This document shows, in pieces, positions 34,856 to 42,005 of a stretch of 48,674 nucleotides of DNA. The notes below the pieces were generated by a model, which made no database searches, was not told the origin of the DNA, and saw nothing but the letters and a program-made list of their open reading frames with translations. Origin of the DNA: Zoogloea oleivorans (GTDB taxonomy: Bacteria; Pseudomonadota; Gammaproteobacteria; Burkholderiales; Rhodocyclaceae); the NCBI GenBank assembly GCA_030157785.1, contig JAOAUC010000046.1, positions 109,713-158,386 of the forward strand. Direction: 5' to 3'. Every line of letters starts with the position of its first letter. The stretch's first letter is position 1. Position numbers and translations under genes: made by a program.

Positions 34856-35629
34856 ATGGCTGCAGATACCACGCCGGCTTTCGGCGCAATCATCATTGGC
34901 GATGAACTCCTTTCCGGCCGCCGGGAAGACAAGCACCTGGGCAAGGTGCTGGAACTCCTCAAGGACCGCGGCCTGCGTCTGGCTTCGGTGCGCTACGTGG
35001 GCGACGAGCGCCCGCGGCTGGTCCAGACCCTCAAGGAGAGCTTCGCCACCGGCGACATCGTGTTCAGCTTCGGCGGCATCGGCGCCACCCCGGACGATCA
35101 CACCCGCCAGGCCGCGGCCGAAGCCCTCGGCCTGCCGCTGGCCCTGCACCCCGAAGCCGAGGCCGAGATCCGCGCCCGCTTTGGCGACGAGACCACGCCG
35201 CAGCGCCTGCAGATGGGCGTCTATCCGGCAGGCAGCGAGATCATCCCCAACCCCTACAACCGGATTCCGGGCTTCTCGATCCGCAATCACTTCTTTGTGC
35301 CGGGCTTTCCGGTGATGGCCTGGCCGATGGTCGAGTGGGTGCTCGACACGCGCTTCAAGCACCTGCACCACCAGGCCGACTACGTCGAAACCTCGGTGAT
35401 CGTGTGGGATGCGATGGAGGGCAAGCTGATCGACCTGATGGAGCAGATCACCGCCGACTTCCCCGATGCCAGCCTGTTCAGCCTGCCCAGCGTGGGTGGC
35501 GAAGGCGGGCGGCGCCACATCGAGCTGGGCATGAAGGGCCCGGCGGCGCGGGTCGACGCGGCAATGGCCATCATCACCGCCGAGATCACCCGGCGCGGCT
35601 ATGCCTGGGAGCCCCACGCGGGCCTTTGA
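34856..35629 (+). CDS. CinA/MoaB-like molybdopterin-binding domain protein
   Basis: 257 residues. The MoCF-type domain contains IIIGDELLSGRREDKH and FSFGGIGATPDDHTRQAAAEAL. It corresponds to the N-terminal COG1058 part of CinA; the C-terminal nicotinamide nucleotide amidase domain is missing. COG1058-only proteins may hydrolyse ADP-ribose-type compounds. It follows the EI24 gene with zero spacing. Confidence 0.85.
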   Translation: MAADTTPAFGAIIIGDELLSGRREDKHLGKVLELLKDRGLRLASVRYVGDERPRLVQTLKESFATGDIVFSFGGIGATPDDHTRQAAAEALGLPLALHPEAEAEIRARFGDETTPQRLQMGVYPAGSEIIPNPYNRIPGFSIRNHFFVPGFPVMAWPMVEWVLDTRFKHLHHQADYVETSVIVWDAMEGKLIDLMEQITADFPDASLFSLPSVGGEGGRRHIELGMKGPAARVDAAMAIITAEITRRGYAWEPHAGL

Positions 35630-35638
35630 GGAGCGAGC

Positions 35639-36022
35639 GTGGCTTCCTGCGGGTATCGGGATTTTCCGGGGCGGCGCTGGCTGGTGGTGTTCCTGCGCGC
35701 CGGGCACATTGCCGGCGTGGTGGGCGTCGGGGCCGGCCTGCTGGGCGGAGCGGCGGTACCGGCGACAGGCTTTGTGCTGTTGATGGTGCTGTCCGGCGTG
35801 GCGATGGCGCTGCTCGATGCCTGGTCCAATTCCACCTGGCTGGCCGAGCTGGCGGGGGTTTCGCTGCTGGTGAAGTTTGCCCTGCTGGGCTGGTTTCTGG
35901 CCGACGCCGCGGCGCGGCCGGTGCTGTTCTGGCTGATCCTGGTTTTTTCGGTGGTTTTTGCCCACGCGCCGGCGAGTTTCCGCCATCGCCGGCTGGGCCG
36001 CCAGGCACCTGGCGACGTGTGA
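35639..36022 (+). CDS. small integral membrane protein, hypothetical
   Basis: 127 residues with about four hydrophobic helices (WLVVFLRAGHIAGVVGVGAG, FVLLMVLSGVAMALL and the LVKFALLGWFLADA and FWLILVFSVVFAHAP segments). No family recognised. The GTG start has GAGGAGCG upstream and lies 9 bp after the CinA-like stop, so it is likely co-transcribed. Its TGA lies within the CRP-type site at 36018-36033. Confidence 0.7.
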   Translation: MASCGYRDFPGRRWLVVFLRAGHIAGVVGVGAGLLGGAAVPATGFVLLMVLSGVAMALLDAWSNSTWLAELAGVSLLVKFALLGWFLADAAARPVLFWLILVFSVVFAHAPASFRHRRLGRQAPGDV

Positions 36023-36033
36023 CACATGTCACA
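36018..36033. promoter_or_regulatory. CRP/Vfr-type operator
   Basis: TGTGA-CACATG-TCACA at 36018-36033 is a perfect match to the TGTGA-N6-TCACA consensus. Its centre (36025.5) lies about 41.5 bp upstream of the start expected from a -10-like TACTCT at 36054-36059, which would be a class II activator position for the gene at 36098. Confidence 0.6.
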
Positions 36034-36097
36034 AGGGTGAAGCTTTAATACCGTACTCTCCGCGCCTGACATGGCTGCAGGCCAAGGGGAAAGCGGA

Positions 36098-36649
36098 ATG
36101 GACAATGACTGGATTCTGGCCAAAACTCCGGCCGGGGTGGAGGAGATTGCGACCCGCGGCCGGCGCGTACCGACCCGCCTGAGAACGGTGCTGATCCTGG
36201 TGGATGGGCGGCGCAGTGTCAGGCACCTGAGCGAATCGGCGGCGGCCCTCGGCAACATCCGCGAAGCCCTGGCCGAGCTCCGCCACCTGGGGCTCGTCGC
36301 CCCGATAGAGGCCGCAGCGCATGCACCCCGCGTGGCAGAACCAGCCAGCCGCGCTTCGGTGGCGCCTGCGGCGCGGCTCCAGCCCCAGATCGTCGCCCAC
36401 AGCCGTCCGGCACCCCAGCCGGTACGTCGGCGCTCGCTGGCGCTGGCCCGGCTCTACCTGCTCAACGCCATGGAACAGAGCCTGCGCCAGGCCGACCAGC
36501 CCGTGCGCGATCATCTGCGCACCGCCACGTCCCGGGCCGAATTGCTGATGGCTTTCGAGATGTGCCGGGATATTGCCGCCGAGCTGGGGGTTGCCCACAT
36601 CGACACCATTGAGGAACAGTTCATGGGGATGCTCCCCGAAGAAAGCTGA
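36098..36649 (+). CDS. conserved hypothetical protein
   Basis: 183 residues, soluble. Residues about 1-75 contain DNDWILAKTPAGVEEIATRGRRVPTRLRTVLILVDGRRSVRHL, a small winged-helix-like region. An Ala/Pro-rich linker and a helical C-terminal part (ALARLYLLNAMEQSLRQADQPVR) follow. No function is recognised. ATG 36098 is preceded by GGGGAAAGCGGA; an in-frame ATG at 36071 is less likely. A perfect CRP-type site lies upstream. Near 36663-36672 it is followed by the Mn2+ riboswitch region. Confidence 0.75.
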   Translation: MDNDWILAKTPAGVEEIATRGRRVPTRLRTVLILVDGRRSVRHLSESAAALGNIREALAELRHLGLVAPIEAAAHAPRVAEPASRASVAPAARLQPQIVAHSRPAPQPVRRRSLALARLYLLNAMEQSLRQADQPVRDHLRTATSRAELLMAFEMCRDIAAELGVAHIDTIEEQFMGMLPEES

Positions 36650-36698
36650 GCGCCTGAAAAACAGGTCTTGCCTTCGGCTCGGGCAGCCTCTATATTTG

Positions 36699-36835
36699 AG
36701 TTGTCCCAAGGGGGAGTAGCTCCACGTCGGTGGGCCGTCAATACGAAGAAAGCTGAGATGCACCAGTGCTTTCTTCCGGCTACCGGGCAGTTGTCGCGAT
36801 GTTGCGCTAGCTGTGAGCAAGACCTTTGCCGCAAC
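36699..36835 (+). ncRNA. yybP-ykoY (Mn2+) riboswitch aptamer
   Basis: The conserved elements of the yybP-ykoY family are all present and in order: AAGGGGGAGTAGC at 36708-36720, GCCGTCAAT near 36732-36745 and GTGAGCAAGACCTTTGCC at 36813-36830. The Lactococcus aptamer has GGGGAGUAGC, GUCGUCAAU and AGCAAGACCUUU at the same places. The family senses Mn2+ and controls Mn exporters. Here it lies upstream of a TerC-family gene, the usual genomic partner. Confidence 0.9.
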
Positions 36836-36842
36836 GGCAAAG
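36824..36842 (+). promoter_or_regulatory. switching hairpin competing with aptamer P1
   Basis: CTTTGCCG (36824-36831) pairs perfectly with CGGCAAAG (36835-36842) across a CAA loop and is followed by TGTCTTTT. It uses the same CCTTTG bases that form the 3' side of the aptamer's closing helix. Mn-bound aptamer and this hairpin therefore exclude each other; it would act as the off-state terminator. Confidence 0.6.
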
Positions 36843-36875
36843 TGTCTTTTGAGAACCGGGCTCCCCTGCCGGACC

Positions 36876-36920
36876 AACAAAAAGGCCTTTCGCCGTAGCC
36901 GGACGAAAGGCCTTTTTGTT
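36876..36920 (+). terminator. 17-bp perfect inverted repeat, leader terminator
   Basis: A perfect 17-bp stem (36876-36892 with 36904-36920) with an 11-base loop ends in CCTTTTTGTT. It lies 24 bp upstream of the TerC start, so it can block transcription into the gene or stabilise the leader. Confidence 0.75.
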
Positions 36921-36944
36921 TGGTTCCGTTTTGGGAGAGTGATC

Positions 36945-37910
36945 GTGGAAAGTATTGGTAGCGTGGAAATGTGGGCGGGCTTTGCAGTCGTCGTCCTGAT
37001 CATGCTGGCCATCGACCTGTTTGTGGTCGGAGGCGGCAAGGAGCACAAGGTGTCCCTGAAGGAAGCGGGCATCTGGTCTGTGGTGTGGGTAAGCGTGTCG
37101 ATGCTCTTTGCCGCCGCGCTGTGGTGGCACCTGGACGGCAGCATGGGGCGCGAGGTGGCCAACGCCAAGGCGCTGGAGTTCGTCACCGGTTACGTCATCG
37201 AAAAGGCCCTGGCCGTTGATAACGTGTTCATCTGGCTGATGCTGTTTTCCTACTTCGCAGTGCCGCCGGAGCTGCAGAAGCGGGTGTTGATCTACGGTGT
37301 GCTCGGCGCCATCGTCATGCGCACCGGCATGATCTTCGCCGGCGCCTGGCTGATCAGCCAGTTCCACTGGGTGCTCTACCTGTTTGGCGCCTTCCTGCTG
37401 ATTACCGGCATCAAGATGTTCTGGTTTGCCGACCACGCCGCCGACCTCGAAAAGAACCCGCTGCTCAAGTGGCTGCGCGGGCACATGAAGATCACCACCA
37501 CCTTCCACCATGAGCGCTTCTTCATCCACCAGGAGGAGGGCGGCAAGCTGGTGCGTTACGCCACGCCGCTGTTCCTGGCGCTGGTGCTGGTGGAGGTGTC
37601 GGACCTGATCTTCGCGGTGGATTCGATCCCGGCGATCTTCGCCATCACCACCGACCCGTTCATCGTGCTCACTTCCAACGTCTTCGCAATTTTGGGTTTG
37701 CGGGCCATGTACTTCCTGCTGGCTGACTTTGCCCACCGCTTCTCGCTGCTCAAGTATGGCCTGGCCGTGGTGCTGATGTTCATTGGCGGCAAGATGCTGG
37801 TGGTGGATCTGGTGAAGATTCCGGTGGGCATTTCGCTGGGTGTGGTGGCGCTGGTGATTGCCACCTCGGTGATCCTGTCCCTGCGCAAGGAGCGGATTGA
37901 AACGGTGTAG
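36945..37910 (+). CDS. TerC/Alx-family membrane protein, probable Mn2+ exporter
   Basis: 321 residues with about seven membrane helices. TerC features include [29 protein letters not shown] and [26 protein letters not shown], which hold conserved Asp/Glu residues. TerC/Alx proteins have been tied to manganese export and to metalation of secreted enzymes. The riboswitch upstream supports Mn2+ homeostasis. The GTG start at 36945 has GGGAGA 6 bases upstream; ATG 36969 is the alternative. Confidence 0.9.
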   Translation: MESIGSVEMWAGFAVVVLIMLAIDLFVVGGGKEHKVSLKEAGIWSVVWVSVSMLFAAALWWHLDGSMGREVANAKALEFVTGYVIEKALAVDNVFIWLMLFSYFAVPPELQKRVLIYGVLGAIVMRTGMIFAGAWLISQFHWVLYLFGAFLLITGIKMFWFADHAADLEKNPLLKWLRGHMKITTTFHHERFFIHQEEGGKLVRYATPLFLALVLVEVSDLIFAVDSIPAIFAITTDPFIVLTSNVFAILGLRAMYFLLADFAHRFSLLKYGLAVVLMFIGGKMLVVDLVKIPVGISLGVVALVIATSVILSLRKERIETV

Positions 37911-37946
37911 GCTGAAGGCTGACCCGTTCCAGGAGACCCGGCCCCC

Positions 37947-38462
37947 GTGCTGATCCGCAATGAAACCCCGGCCGACGAGGCTGCCGTGCGCACGGTAAAC
38001 CTCGCGGCCTTTGACACCCCCGCCGAAGCACAACTGGTGGATGCCTTGCGCGGGGCGACTTTTCCGTATGTGTCGCTGGTGGCTGACGACAAAGGGCAGA
38101 TCGTCGGCCACATCCTGTTTACCCCGGTGCTGCTGCCGGGGCACCCGCGGGCGCGGCTGATGGGGCTGGCGCCGATGGCGGTGCTGCCCGACTACCAGCG
38201 CAGCGGTGTGGGCACCGCCCTGATTACGGAGGGCCTGCGGCAAAGCCGCGAGGCCGGCGCCGGCGCGGTGGTGGTGCTCGGCCACCCGGATTACTACCCG
38301 CGCTTCGGCTTCGTGCCCGCGTCGCGCCATGGCATTGGCTGCGAGTATGTGGCCGCCGGCGACGCGCCGGACGACGCCTTCATGATCCTCGAACTGCTGC
38401 CCGGCCACCTCAACGGGCTGGGCGGCACGGTGGAATACCATGCCGCCTTTGCGGGGCTGTAG
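37947..38462 (+). CDS. GNAT-family N-acetyltransferase
   Basis: 171 residues of the YhbS-type GNAT branch. The acetyl-CoA-binding motif is LGLAPMAVLPDYQRSGVGTALITEGL-like (MAVLPDYQRSGVGTALI), followed by VVVLGHPDYYPRFGFVPAS, typical of the family. The substrate is unknown. The GTG start at 37947 has AGGAG nearby. It is 36 bp after the TerC gene and may be on the same transcript. Confidence 0.88.
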   Translation: MLIRNETPADEAAVRTVNLAAFDTPAEAQLVDALRGATFPYVSLVADDKGQIVGHILFTPVLLPGHPRARLMGLAPMAVLPDYQRSGVGTALITEGLRQSREAGAGAVVVLGHPDYYPRFGFVPASRHGIGCEYVAAGDAPDDAFMILELLPGHLNGLGGTVEYHAAFAGL

Positions 38463-38479
38463 GCCGGCGCAAGCCGCAG

Positions 38480-38872
38480 TTATTCCGTCGTTTTGCCGTC
38501 GAAATGCTCCTTATCCCCTTCGGCATCGGCGCGGGTCTCGTGAATGACACCGTCCCGATGATTGGGCGGGGCGTAGAGCGTGTAAAGCTTCAGCGCGACG
38601 GTGCCGGTGTTGATGATGTTGTGCGTGACCCCGGCCGGAACGAGCACCGCGAAGCCGGCCTGAATAGGTGTTCGTACGCCATTCAGCACGGCCACGCCGG
38701 AACCTTCTTCGACACGGAAGAACTGGTCAACCTTGTGAATCTCGGCGCCAATGTCTTCCTCGGGCTTCAGAGACATCAAGACAAGCTGGGAGTTTTTGGC
38801 CGTGTAGAGAACCTGGCGAAACTTGTCGTTATTGACGGCGAGACTTTCGATATCCTGCACAAAACCTTTCAT
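38480..38872 (-). CDS. small cupin-domain protein
   Basis: 130 residues, one cupin barrel: MSLKPEEDIGAEIHKVDQFFRVEEGSGVAVLNG and LVPAGVTHNIINTGTVALKLYTLYAPP, with His and Glu ligand positions. Members are often mannose isomerase-like or metal-binding proteins of unknown role. ATG 38872 follows AAAAGGAG. It lies downstream of the DnaJ-domain gene on the same strand. Confidence 0.85.
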   Translation of the reverse strand: MKGFVQDIESLAVNNDKFRQVLYTAKNSQLVLMSLKPEEDIGAEIHKVDQFFRVEEGSGVAVLNGVRTPIQAGFAVLVPAGVTHNIINTGTVALKLYTLYAPPNHRDGVIHETRADAEGDKEHFDGKTTE

Positions 38873-38908
38873 CACAACTCCTTTTTACGGTTTTCGGCGA
38901 TGTACTCG

Positions 38909-39244
38909 TCACTCACCATCCCCGCGTCGGTTTGGCCAGAACCATGAAAAATATTCAAACATGGCCAGCCCCCAGTTGAGATTTCCGATGTCTGGAAGGC
39001 TCGTGGGCAGGGCTGGCTTGTCAGCGCAAATATTCTTCATCTGGTGGTCGTAGGCGAGCTTCGCGTCATGGTTTCTGAGCGTTCTGTAAGCCACGGCGAC
39101 ATCCTTGAATTTCCGTTCTCCATCCCGGTCTTTTGTCACATCGGGATGAAAGCGTTGGGCCAGGGTACGGAAAGCCAACTTGATCTCGGCACACGAGGCG
39201 CATCGATCAACGTGCAAGGTTGCATAGTGGTTCTGGCGGTTCAT
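38909..39244 (-). CDS. J-domain (DnaJ-type) protein
   Basis: 111 residues. A J domain with HPD in RFHPDVTKD (about residues 31-40) occupies the N-terminal two thirds: HYATLHVDRCASCAEIKLAFRTLAQ, then AVAYRTLRNHDAKLAYD. It would stimulate a DnaK-type chaperone. The C-terminus is short and aromatic (FEYFSWFWP). GGAGGAAACC precedes ATG 39244. It is smaller than DnaJ or CbpA and lacks zinc and client-binding domains. Confidence 0.88.
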   Translation of the reverse strand: MNRQNHYATLHVDRCASCAEIKLAFRTLAQRFHPDVTKDRDGERKFKDVAVAYRTLRNHDAKLAYDHQMKNICADKPALPTSLPDIGNLNWGLAMFEYFSWFWPNRRGDGE

Positions 39245-39328
39245 GGTTTCCTCCTTCACGTTGGCTCCCGCTATCGCTGGATGTCGCCAATGCTCAAAAC
39301 TACTCTGCGCTGAATATTTATCCGTTTG

Positions 39329-40219
39329 CTACCCCGCATAGCGGCGCAGCAGGGGCAACCAGGCCTCGCCCTGGTGCACCGTGAGCCCGAGCAGGATCAG
39401 CCCCGTGCCCGCCCACAGGCGCAGGCCGATGGCCTCGCCGTTGAGCACATTGCCCAGCAGCAGGGCCAGCACCGGCGTAATCAGCGTGATGAGGGCCACC
39501 TTGCCGGTGTCCAGGTGCTTGATCACGTAGTAATACAGCGCAAAGCCGATCACCGAGCCGAACACCCCCAGGTAGGCGATGGCGGCACCCGAGCGAACCG
39601 GCATGGCCTCGGGCAATTGCCCGTCGCTCATCAGCCAGACCAGCGCAAAGAGCGGCAGCGACACGGTGAGGGTGCCCACCGTGGTGGCCAGCGGCGGGCT
39701 GTCGTCGCCGATGCGCTTGAGCGACACCAGGCTGGCCGAGTAGACGAACACCGCCGCCAGCAGCGCCACCAGCCCGGCCAGCGCGTGCTCGCCACCCAGG
39801 GCACTGCCATGCACAAAGATCACCGCCAGCCCGCCGGCGCCAAGCAGCGTGCCGGCCACCTTGGCACGGGTCAGCGAGTTTTCGCCCAGCCATACCGACG
39901 CCAGCACCCCGGCCATCAGCGGCGACAACCCGAAGAGCACCGACACCAGCCCGGAACTCACATAACGCGCACCCCAGTAAGTCAGCGCCATCGCCCCGAA
40001 CAACCCGAGCCCACCCACCAGGTAAGCCCGGCGTGCGCGGGCGTGCAGGGGAAAGCGGATGCGCCACACCAGCACCACCAGCGCCGCCACCACCGCACCA
40101 ATCAGCATGCGGGCCAGCACGGCAAAGGCAAAACCGGTGCCCTGGGTGCTCCACTGGATAGCCAGCGGGGTGGTAGACCAGATGAGAACAATGGCGAGAT
40201 AGGCGATGGGGACAGACAT
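39329..40219 (-). CDS. EamA/DMT-family transporter
   Basis: 296 residues with about ten hydrophobic helices in two EamA repeats (about 5-135 and 150-285). Characteristic segments are VSSGLVSVLFGLSPLMAGVL and GFALYYYVIKHLDTGKVALITLITPVLALLLG. DMT transporters export amino acids or other metabolites; the substrate is unknown. A terminator hairpin and a possible leader peptide lie upstream (40261-40426), suggesting attenuation. Confidence 0.9.
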   Translation of the reverse strand: MSVPIAYLAIVLIWSTTPLAIQWSTQGTGFAFAVLARMLIGAVVAALVVLVWRIRFPLHARARRAYLVGGLGLFGAMALTYWGARYVSSGLVSVLFGLSPLMAGVLASVWLGENSLTRAKVAGTLLGAGGLAVIFVHGSALGGEHALAGLVALLAAVFVYSASLVSLKRIGDDSPPLATTVGTLTVSLPLFALVWLMSDGQLPEAMPVRSGAAIAYLGVFGSVIGFALYYYVIKHLDTGKVALITLITPVLALLLGNVLNGEAIGLRLWAGTGLILLGLTVHQGEAWLPLLRRYAG

Positions 40220-40260
40220 GGAACGCTCCCTGTGGGCCGGGTTTCAATCCGGCCGGCAAA

Positions 40261-40293
40261 AACAAAAAGGCCGCGGGGGTTAGTCCGCGGCCT
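40261..40293 (-). terminator. leader terminator/attenuator hairpin upstream of DMT transporter
   Basis: On the minus strand AGGCCGCGG (40293-40285), an 8-base loop and CCGCGGCCT (40276-40268) form a 9-bp GC stem followed by TTTTTGTT. It sits between the candidate leader ORF and the transporter gene. Confidence 0.7.
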
Positions 40294-40321
40294 GCAATGA
40301 AATCGGTATGAATGTTTCGAC

Positions 40322-40426
40322 TTAACCCGATCCCGGCCCCGGATGAACGGCAGCGCGCCACACGCGCAGGGCGCGGCGGCGGGCAATCGGGGAAATCACG
40401 GCAAGCGTGAAAAGCGGGCAGGTCAT
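40322..40426 (-). CDS. candidate leader peptide (34 aa)
   Basis: An ATG-to-TAA ORF of 34 codons ends 28 bases before the attenuator hairpin. The peptide is Arg-rich in the middle (ARRRALRVWR). A promoter-like TTGACG (18-base spacer) CATCAT lies just upstream, so the mRNA would start almost at the ATG and could be leaderless. In high-GC DNA Arg richness alone is weak evidence; the position before a terminator is the main argument. Confidence 0.4.
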   Translation of the reverse strand: MTCPLFTLAVISPIARRRALRVWRAAVHPGPGSG

Positions 40427-40516
40427 GGGCCTATGATGGCTGGCTCTTGTGCGGCGCGTCAAGCGCAAACGGCAGCCATAATCCTGTCATCCGCAAACTA
40501 ACCCGGTAAATACGTG

Positions 40517-40978
40517 ATGGACGAGCGTGAGCGTTTTCTCGAACTGGTCAGGGATCTGCCCCTGGTGTCGGTAGACCTGGTGCTGGTGCGCGGTGGCCGC
40601 GAAGTGCTGCTCGGCCTGCGCAACAACCGCCCCGCGCAGGGCAGCTGGTTCGTGCCCGGCGGGCGCGTCCTCAAGAACGAGAAGCGCGCCGATGCCCTCG
40701 CCCGGGTGGCCGCGCGGGAACTGGGCATCCCCGACATCCACGCCCTGAACCCGGCCTTCCTCGGCCCCTTCGAGCACTTCTACCCCGACTCCTTCGCCGG
40801 CGATATCGGCGTGAGCACCCATTACGTTGTGCTCGCCCACCGCATCAACGTACCCGCCGGCTTCGAGATTCCAGGCAAGGACGATCAGCACGAGTCACTG
40901 CGCTGGTGGGGTCTGAACGAGGCCGCGGAGAGTGACACCGTGCATGCCTACACGCGGGATTATCTCCCGCTGCTTTAG
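40517..40978 (+). CDS. gmm: GDP-mannose mannosyl hydrolase-type Nudix protein
   Basis: 153 residues. It closely follows the E. coli GDP-mannose hydrolase pattern: TPLVS-like LPLVSVDLVLV, NRPAQGSWFVPGGRV, and a degenerate Nudix box GGRVLKNEKRADALARVAARELG. This lacks the usual Glu-Glu of REUXEEXGU, which is typical of this branch. FEHFYPDSF and STHYVVLAHRI also match. The enzyme splits GDP-mannose into GDP and mannose. ATG 40517 is adjacent to GTG 40514. Confidence 0.88.
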   Translation: MDERERFLELVRDLPLVSVDLVLVRGGREVLLGLRNNRPAQGSWFVPGGRVLKNEKRADALARVAARELGIPDIHALNPAFLGPFEHFYPDSFAGDIGVSTHYVVLAHRINVPAGFEIPGKDDQHESLRWWGLNEAAESDTVHAYTRDYLPLL

Positions 40979-41333
40979 GTCGCGCGGCCGGATAGTCAAT
41001 GTCCACCGCGTGATAGCGAGTATCGATGCCCACGTGGTCACTATCACCGTCGTCATAAGGACTAACCGCGCCAGCGTAAGCATTACGCCGAGCGCGGTAG
41101 TCGCTCTCGTCATCGTCATAGCCGATATCTGTGCCGAAATAGCGAGTATCCGCGCTGGCGTAGTCACTACGCTGATGCGGATAGTGACTACGACGGTGCG
41201 CGTAGCGACTATCACTCCGCGCGTAGTCGTTAGCGACCTTGAAAGCATGTGGATAATGCGCAATAAATGCCAATGGGCTTGAATGGAAGGCGCTGTCACG
41301 GTAGCATCGGCCCCCGTAATATTTCTGCCACAT
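40845..41333 (-). CDS. putative Tyr-rich heptad-repeat protein
   Basis: A 162-residue frame opens with MWQKYYGGRCYRDSAF and then shows 12 seven-residue units with Tyr at a fixed position (11 of 12; one His), usually preceded by Ser/Thr and Asp/Arg/His (RSDYAS, SDSRYA, ADTRYF). The conserved Tyr and Ser codons in this frame, and no equivalent pattern in other frames, suggest coding selection. No clear ribosome site exists, and the last 45 or so residues run antisense to the Nudix gene. It may be a real small protein, or the repeat may be noncoding. Confidence 0.4.
   Translation of the reverse strand: MWQKYYGGRCYRDSAFHSSPLAFIAHYPHAFKVANDYARSDSRYAHRRSHYPHQRSDYASADTRYFGTDIGYDDDESDYRARRNAYAGAVSPYDDGDSDHVGIDTRYHAVDIDYPAARPKAAGDNPACRHARCHSPRPRSDPTSAVTRADRPCLESRSRRVR
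40992..41243. repeat. 12 x 21-bp imperfect tandem repeat
   Basis: The 252 bp consist of exactly twelve 21-bp units with no length variation. Each begins rTAGYgACTAt-like on the plus strand (for example GTAGTCACTACG, ATAGTGACTACG, GTAGCGACTATC), and diverges at the 3' half. On the minus strand each unit is seven codons starting the Tyr-containing heptad. Confidence 0.8.
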
Positions 41334-41355
41334 CGCATAAACTTACGGAGAAGTC

Positions 41356-41730
41356 ATGACCAACGTCAGCGAAAGCACCCGCGTCAATCCCAAGCAAGTC
41401 CAGAAGGACATCGAGTCCTACCACGCCTTCGGCAGCATGACCGACTACCGGGCCAACAACACCGCCCACAGCCGCGAAGCCGCCGATGCCGCCTACGAAA
41501 CCCTGCGCAGCGCCGAACAGCACGCCGTCACCACCCAGGCCGCCGCCAGCGCCGCCGCTGACGCCCTCACCGTCGCCCGCCGCGACTTCCACGGCGTCGT
41601 CCTCGGCATCAAAAACGAAGCCCGCGCCCTCTACGGCCCCAGCTCCGATCAGGTAGCGGCGCTGGGGTTGAAGAAAAAGTCGGATCAGACGAAGCGGACG
41701 CGGGTGAAGAAGGAGGTGGTGGGGGAGTAA
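41356..41730 (+). CDS. conserved hypothetical protein, Ala-rich
   Basis: 124 residues, mostly helical and Ala-rich (AADAAYETLRSAEQHAVTTQAAASAAADALT) with a basic tail (KKKSDQTKRTRVKKE). It lacks membrane helices. A GGAGA site precedes ATG 41356. Family unknown; some histone-like or phasin-like proteins have similar composition. It is the last normal high-GC gene before the CRISPR locus. Confidence 0.65.
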   Translation: MTNVSESTRVNPKQVQKDIESYHAFGSMTDYRANNTAHSREAADAAYETLRSAEQHAVTTQAAASAAADALTVARRDFHGVVLGIKNEARALYGPSSDQVAALGLKKKSDQTKRTRVKKEVVGE

Positions 41731-41859
41731 TGGCGACAGCCATGACGGGATGTCAGATGCCTGATTTTTGCTGAAACTGGTGATTGGTCTACAGTAGTTT
41801 GGCGGTTGCTGTAGGCCAGCCGCCTAACAGCGGGGTCCAGTGGCAATTGCATAGTCTGG
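41731..41859. other. intergenic, no gene seen
   Basis: Between the Ala-rich gene and the tracrRNA lies a lower-GC stretch. It contains a short inverted pair TCTACAG / CTGTAGG (around 41790-41816) but no credible ORF. Confidence 0.5.
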
Positions 41860-41962
41860 AATGATAAAGGCCCAGCAAGTTTCCTTGCTGGGCCGGATTC
41901 GGTCATTCCCCGAAGGGAACACCTTATTGTAGCAACGGCTCTCACCCCGGAAAGCTACAAAC
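41860..41962 (-). ncRNA. tracrRNA of the type II-C system
   Basis: Read on the minus strand it starts with a 22-base anti-repeat identical to the array (plus-strand) repeat from TTGTAGC to GTGAGAG (41960-41939). It continues GCCGTTGCTACAATAAGG, matching the same region of the Neisseria tracrRNA (ACCGTTGCTACAATAAGG). A UUCG-capped hairpin (41919-41906) and a terminator hairpin (11-bp stem 41894-41884/41879-41869, then TTTATCATT) complete it. A TAGAAT -10 box lies just upstream at about 41972-41977. It is divergent from cas9. Confidence 0.9.
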
Positions 41963-42005
41963 AGGGGTATTCTACCCGATCTGCTTAATGGTGTGGAGAT
42001 TTGTC

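Noticed and set aside
33293..36025. 910-codon minus-strand open frame
   Set aside because: Gln/His/Arg-rich shadow of the TraB-amidase-EI24-CinA genes, no domain recognisable.
36650..36698. terminator for the gene ending at 36649
   Set aside because: Only a short TGCC/GGCA stem without T-run; treated as part of the riboswitch leader.
40895..41338. second minus-strand frame across the 21-bp repeats, and a plus-strand frame 40932-41282
   Set aside because: Both are Thr/Ile/Val low-complexity and lack the fixed Tyr/Ser positions; the frame 40845-41333 fits the repeat better.
41988..42005. ATG 41988 as cas9 start
   Set aside because: No ribosome site before it; GTG 42006 has GGAG at 41995-41998 and begins the conserved N-terminus. 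ATG cannot be fully excluded.
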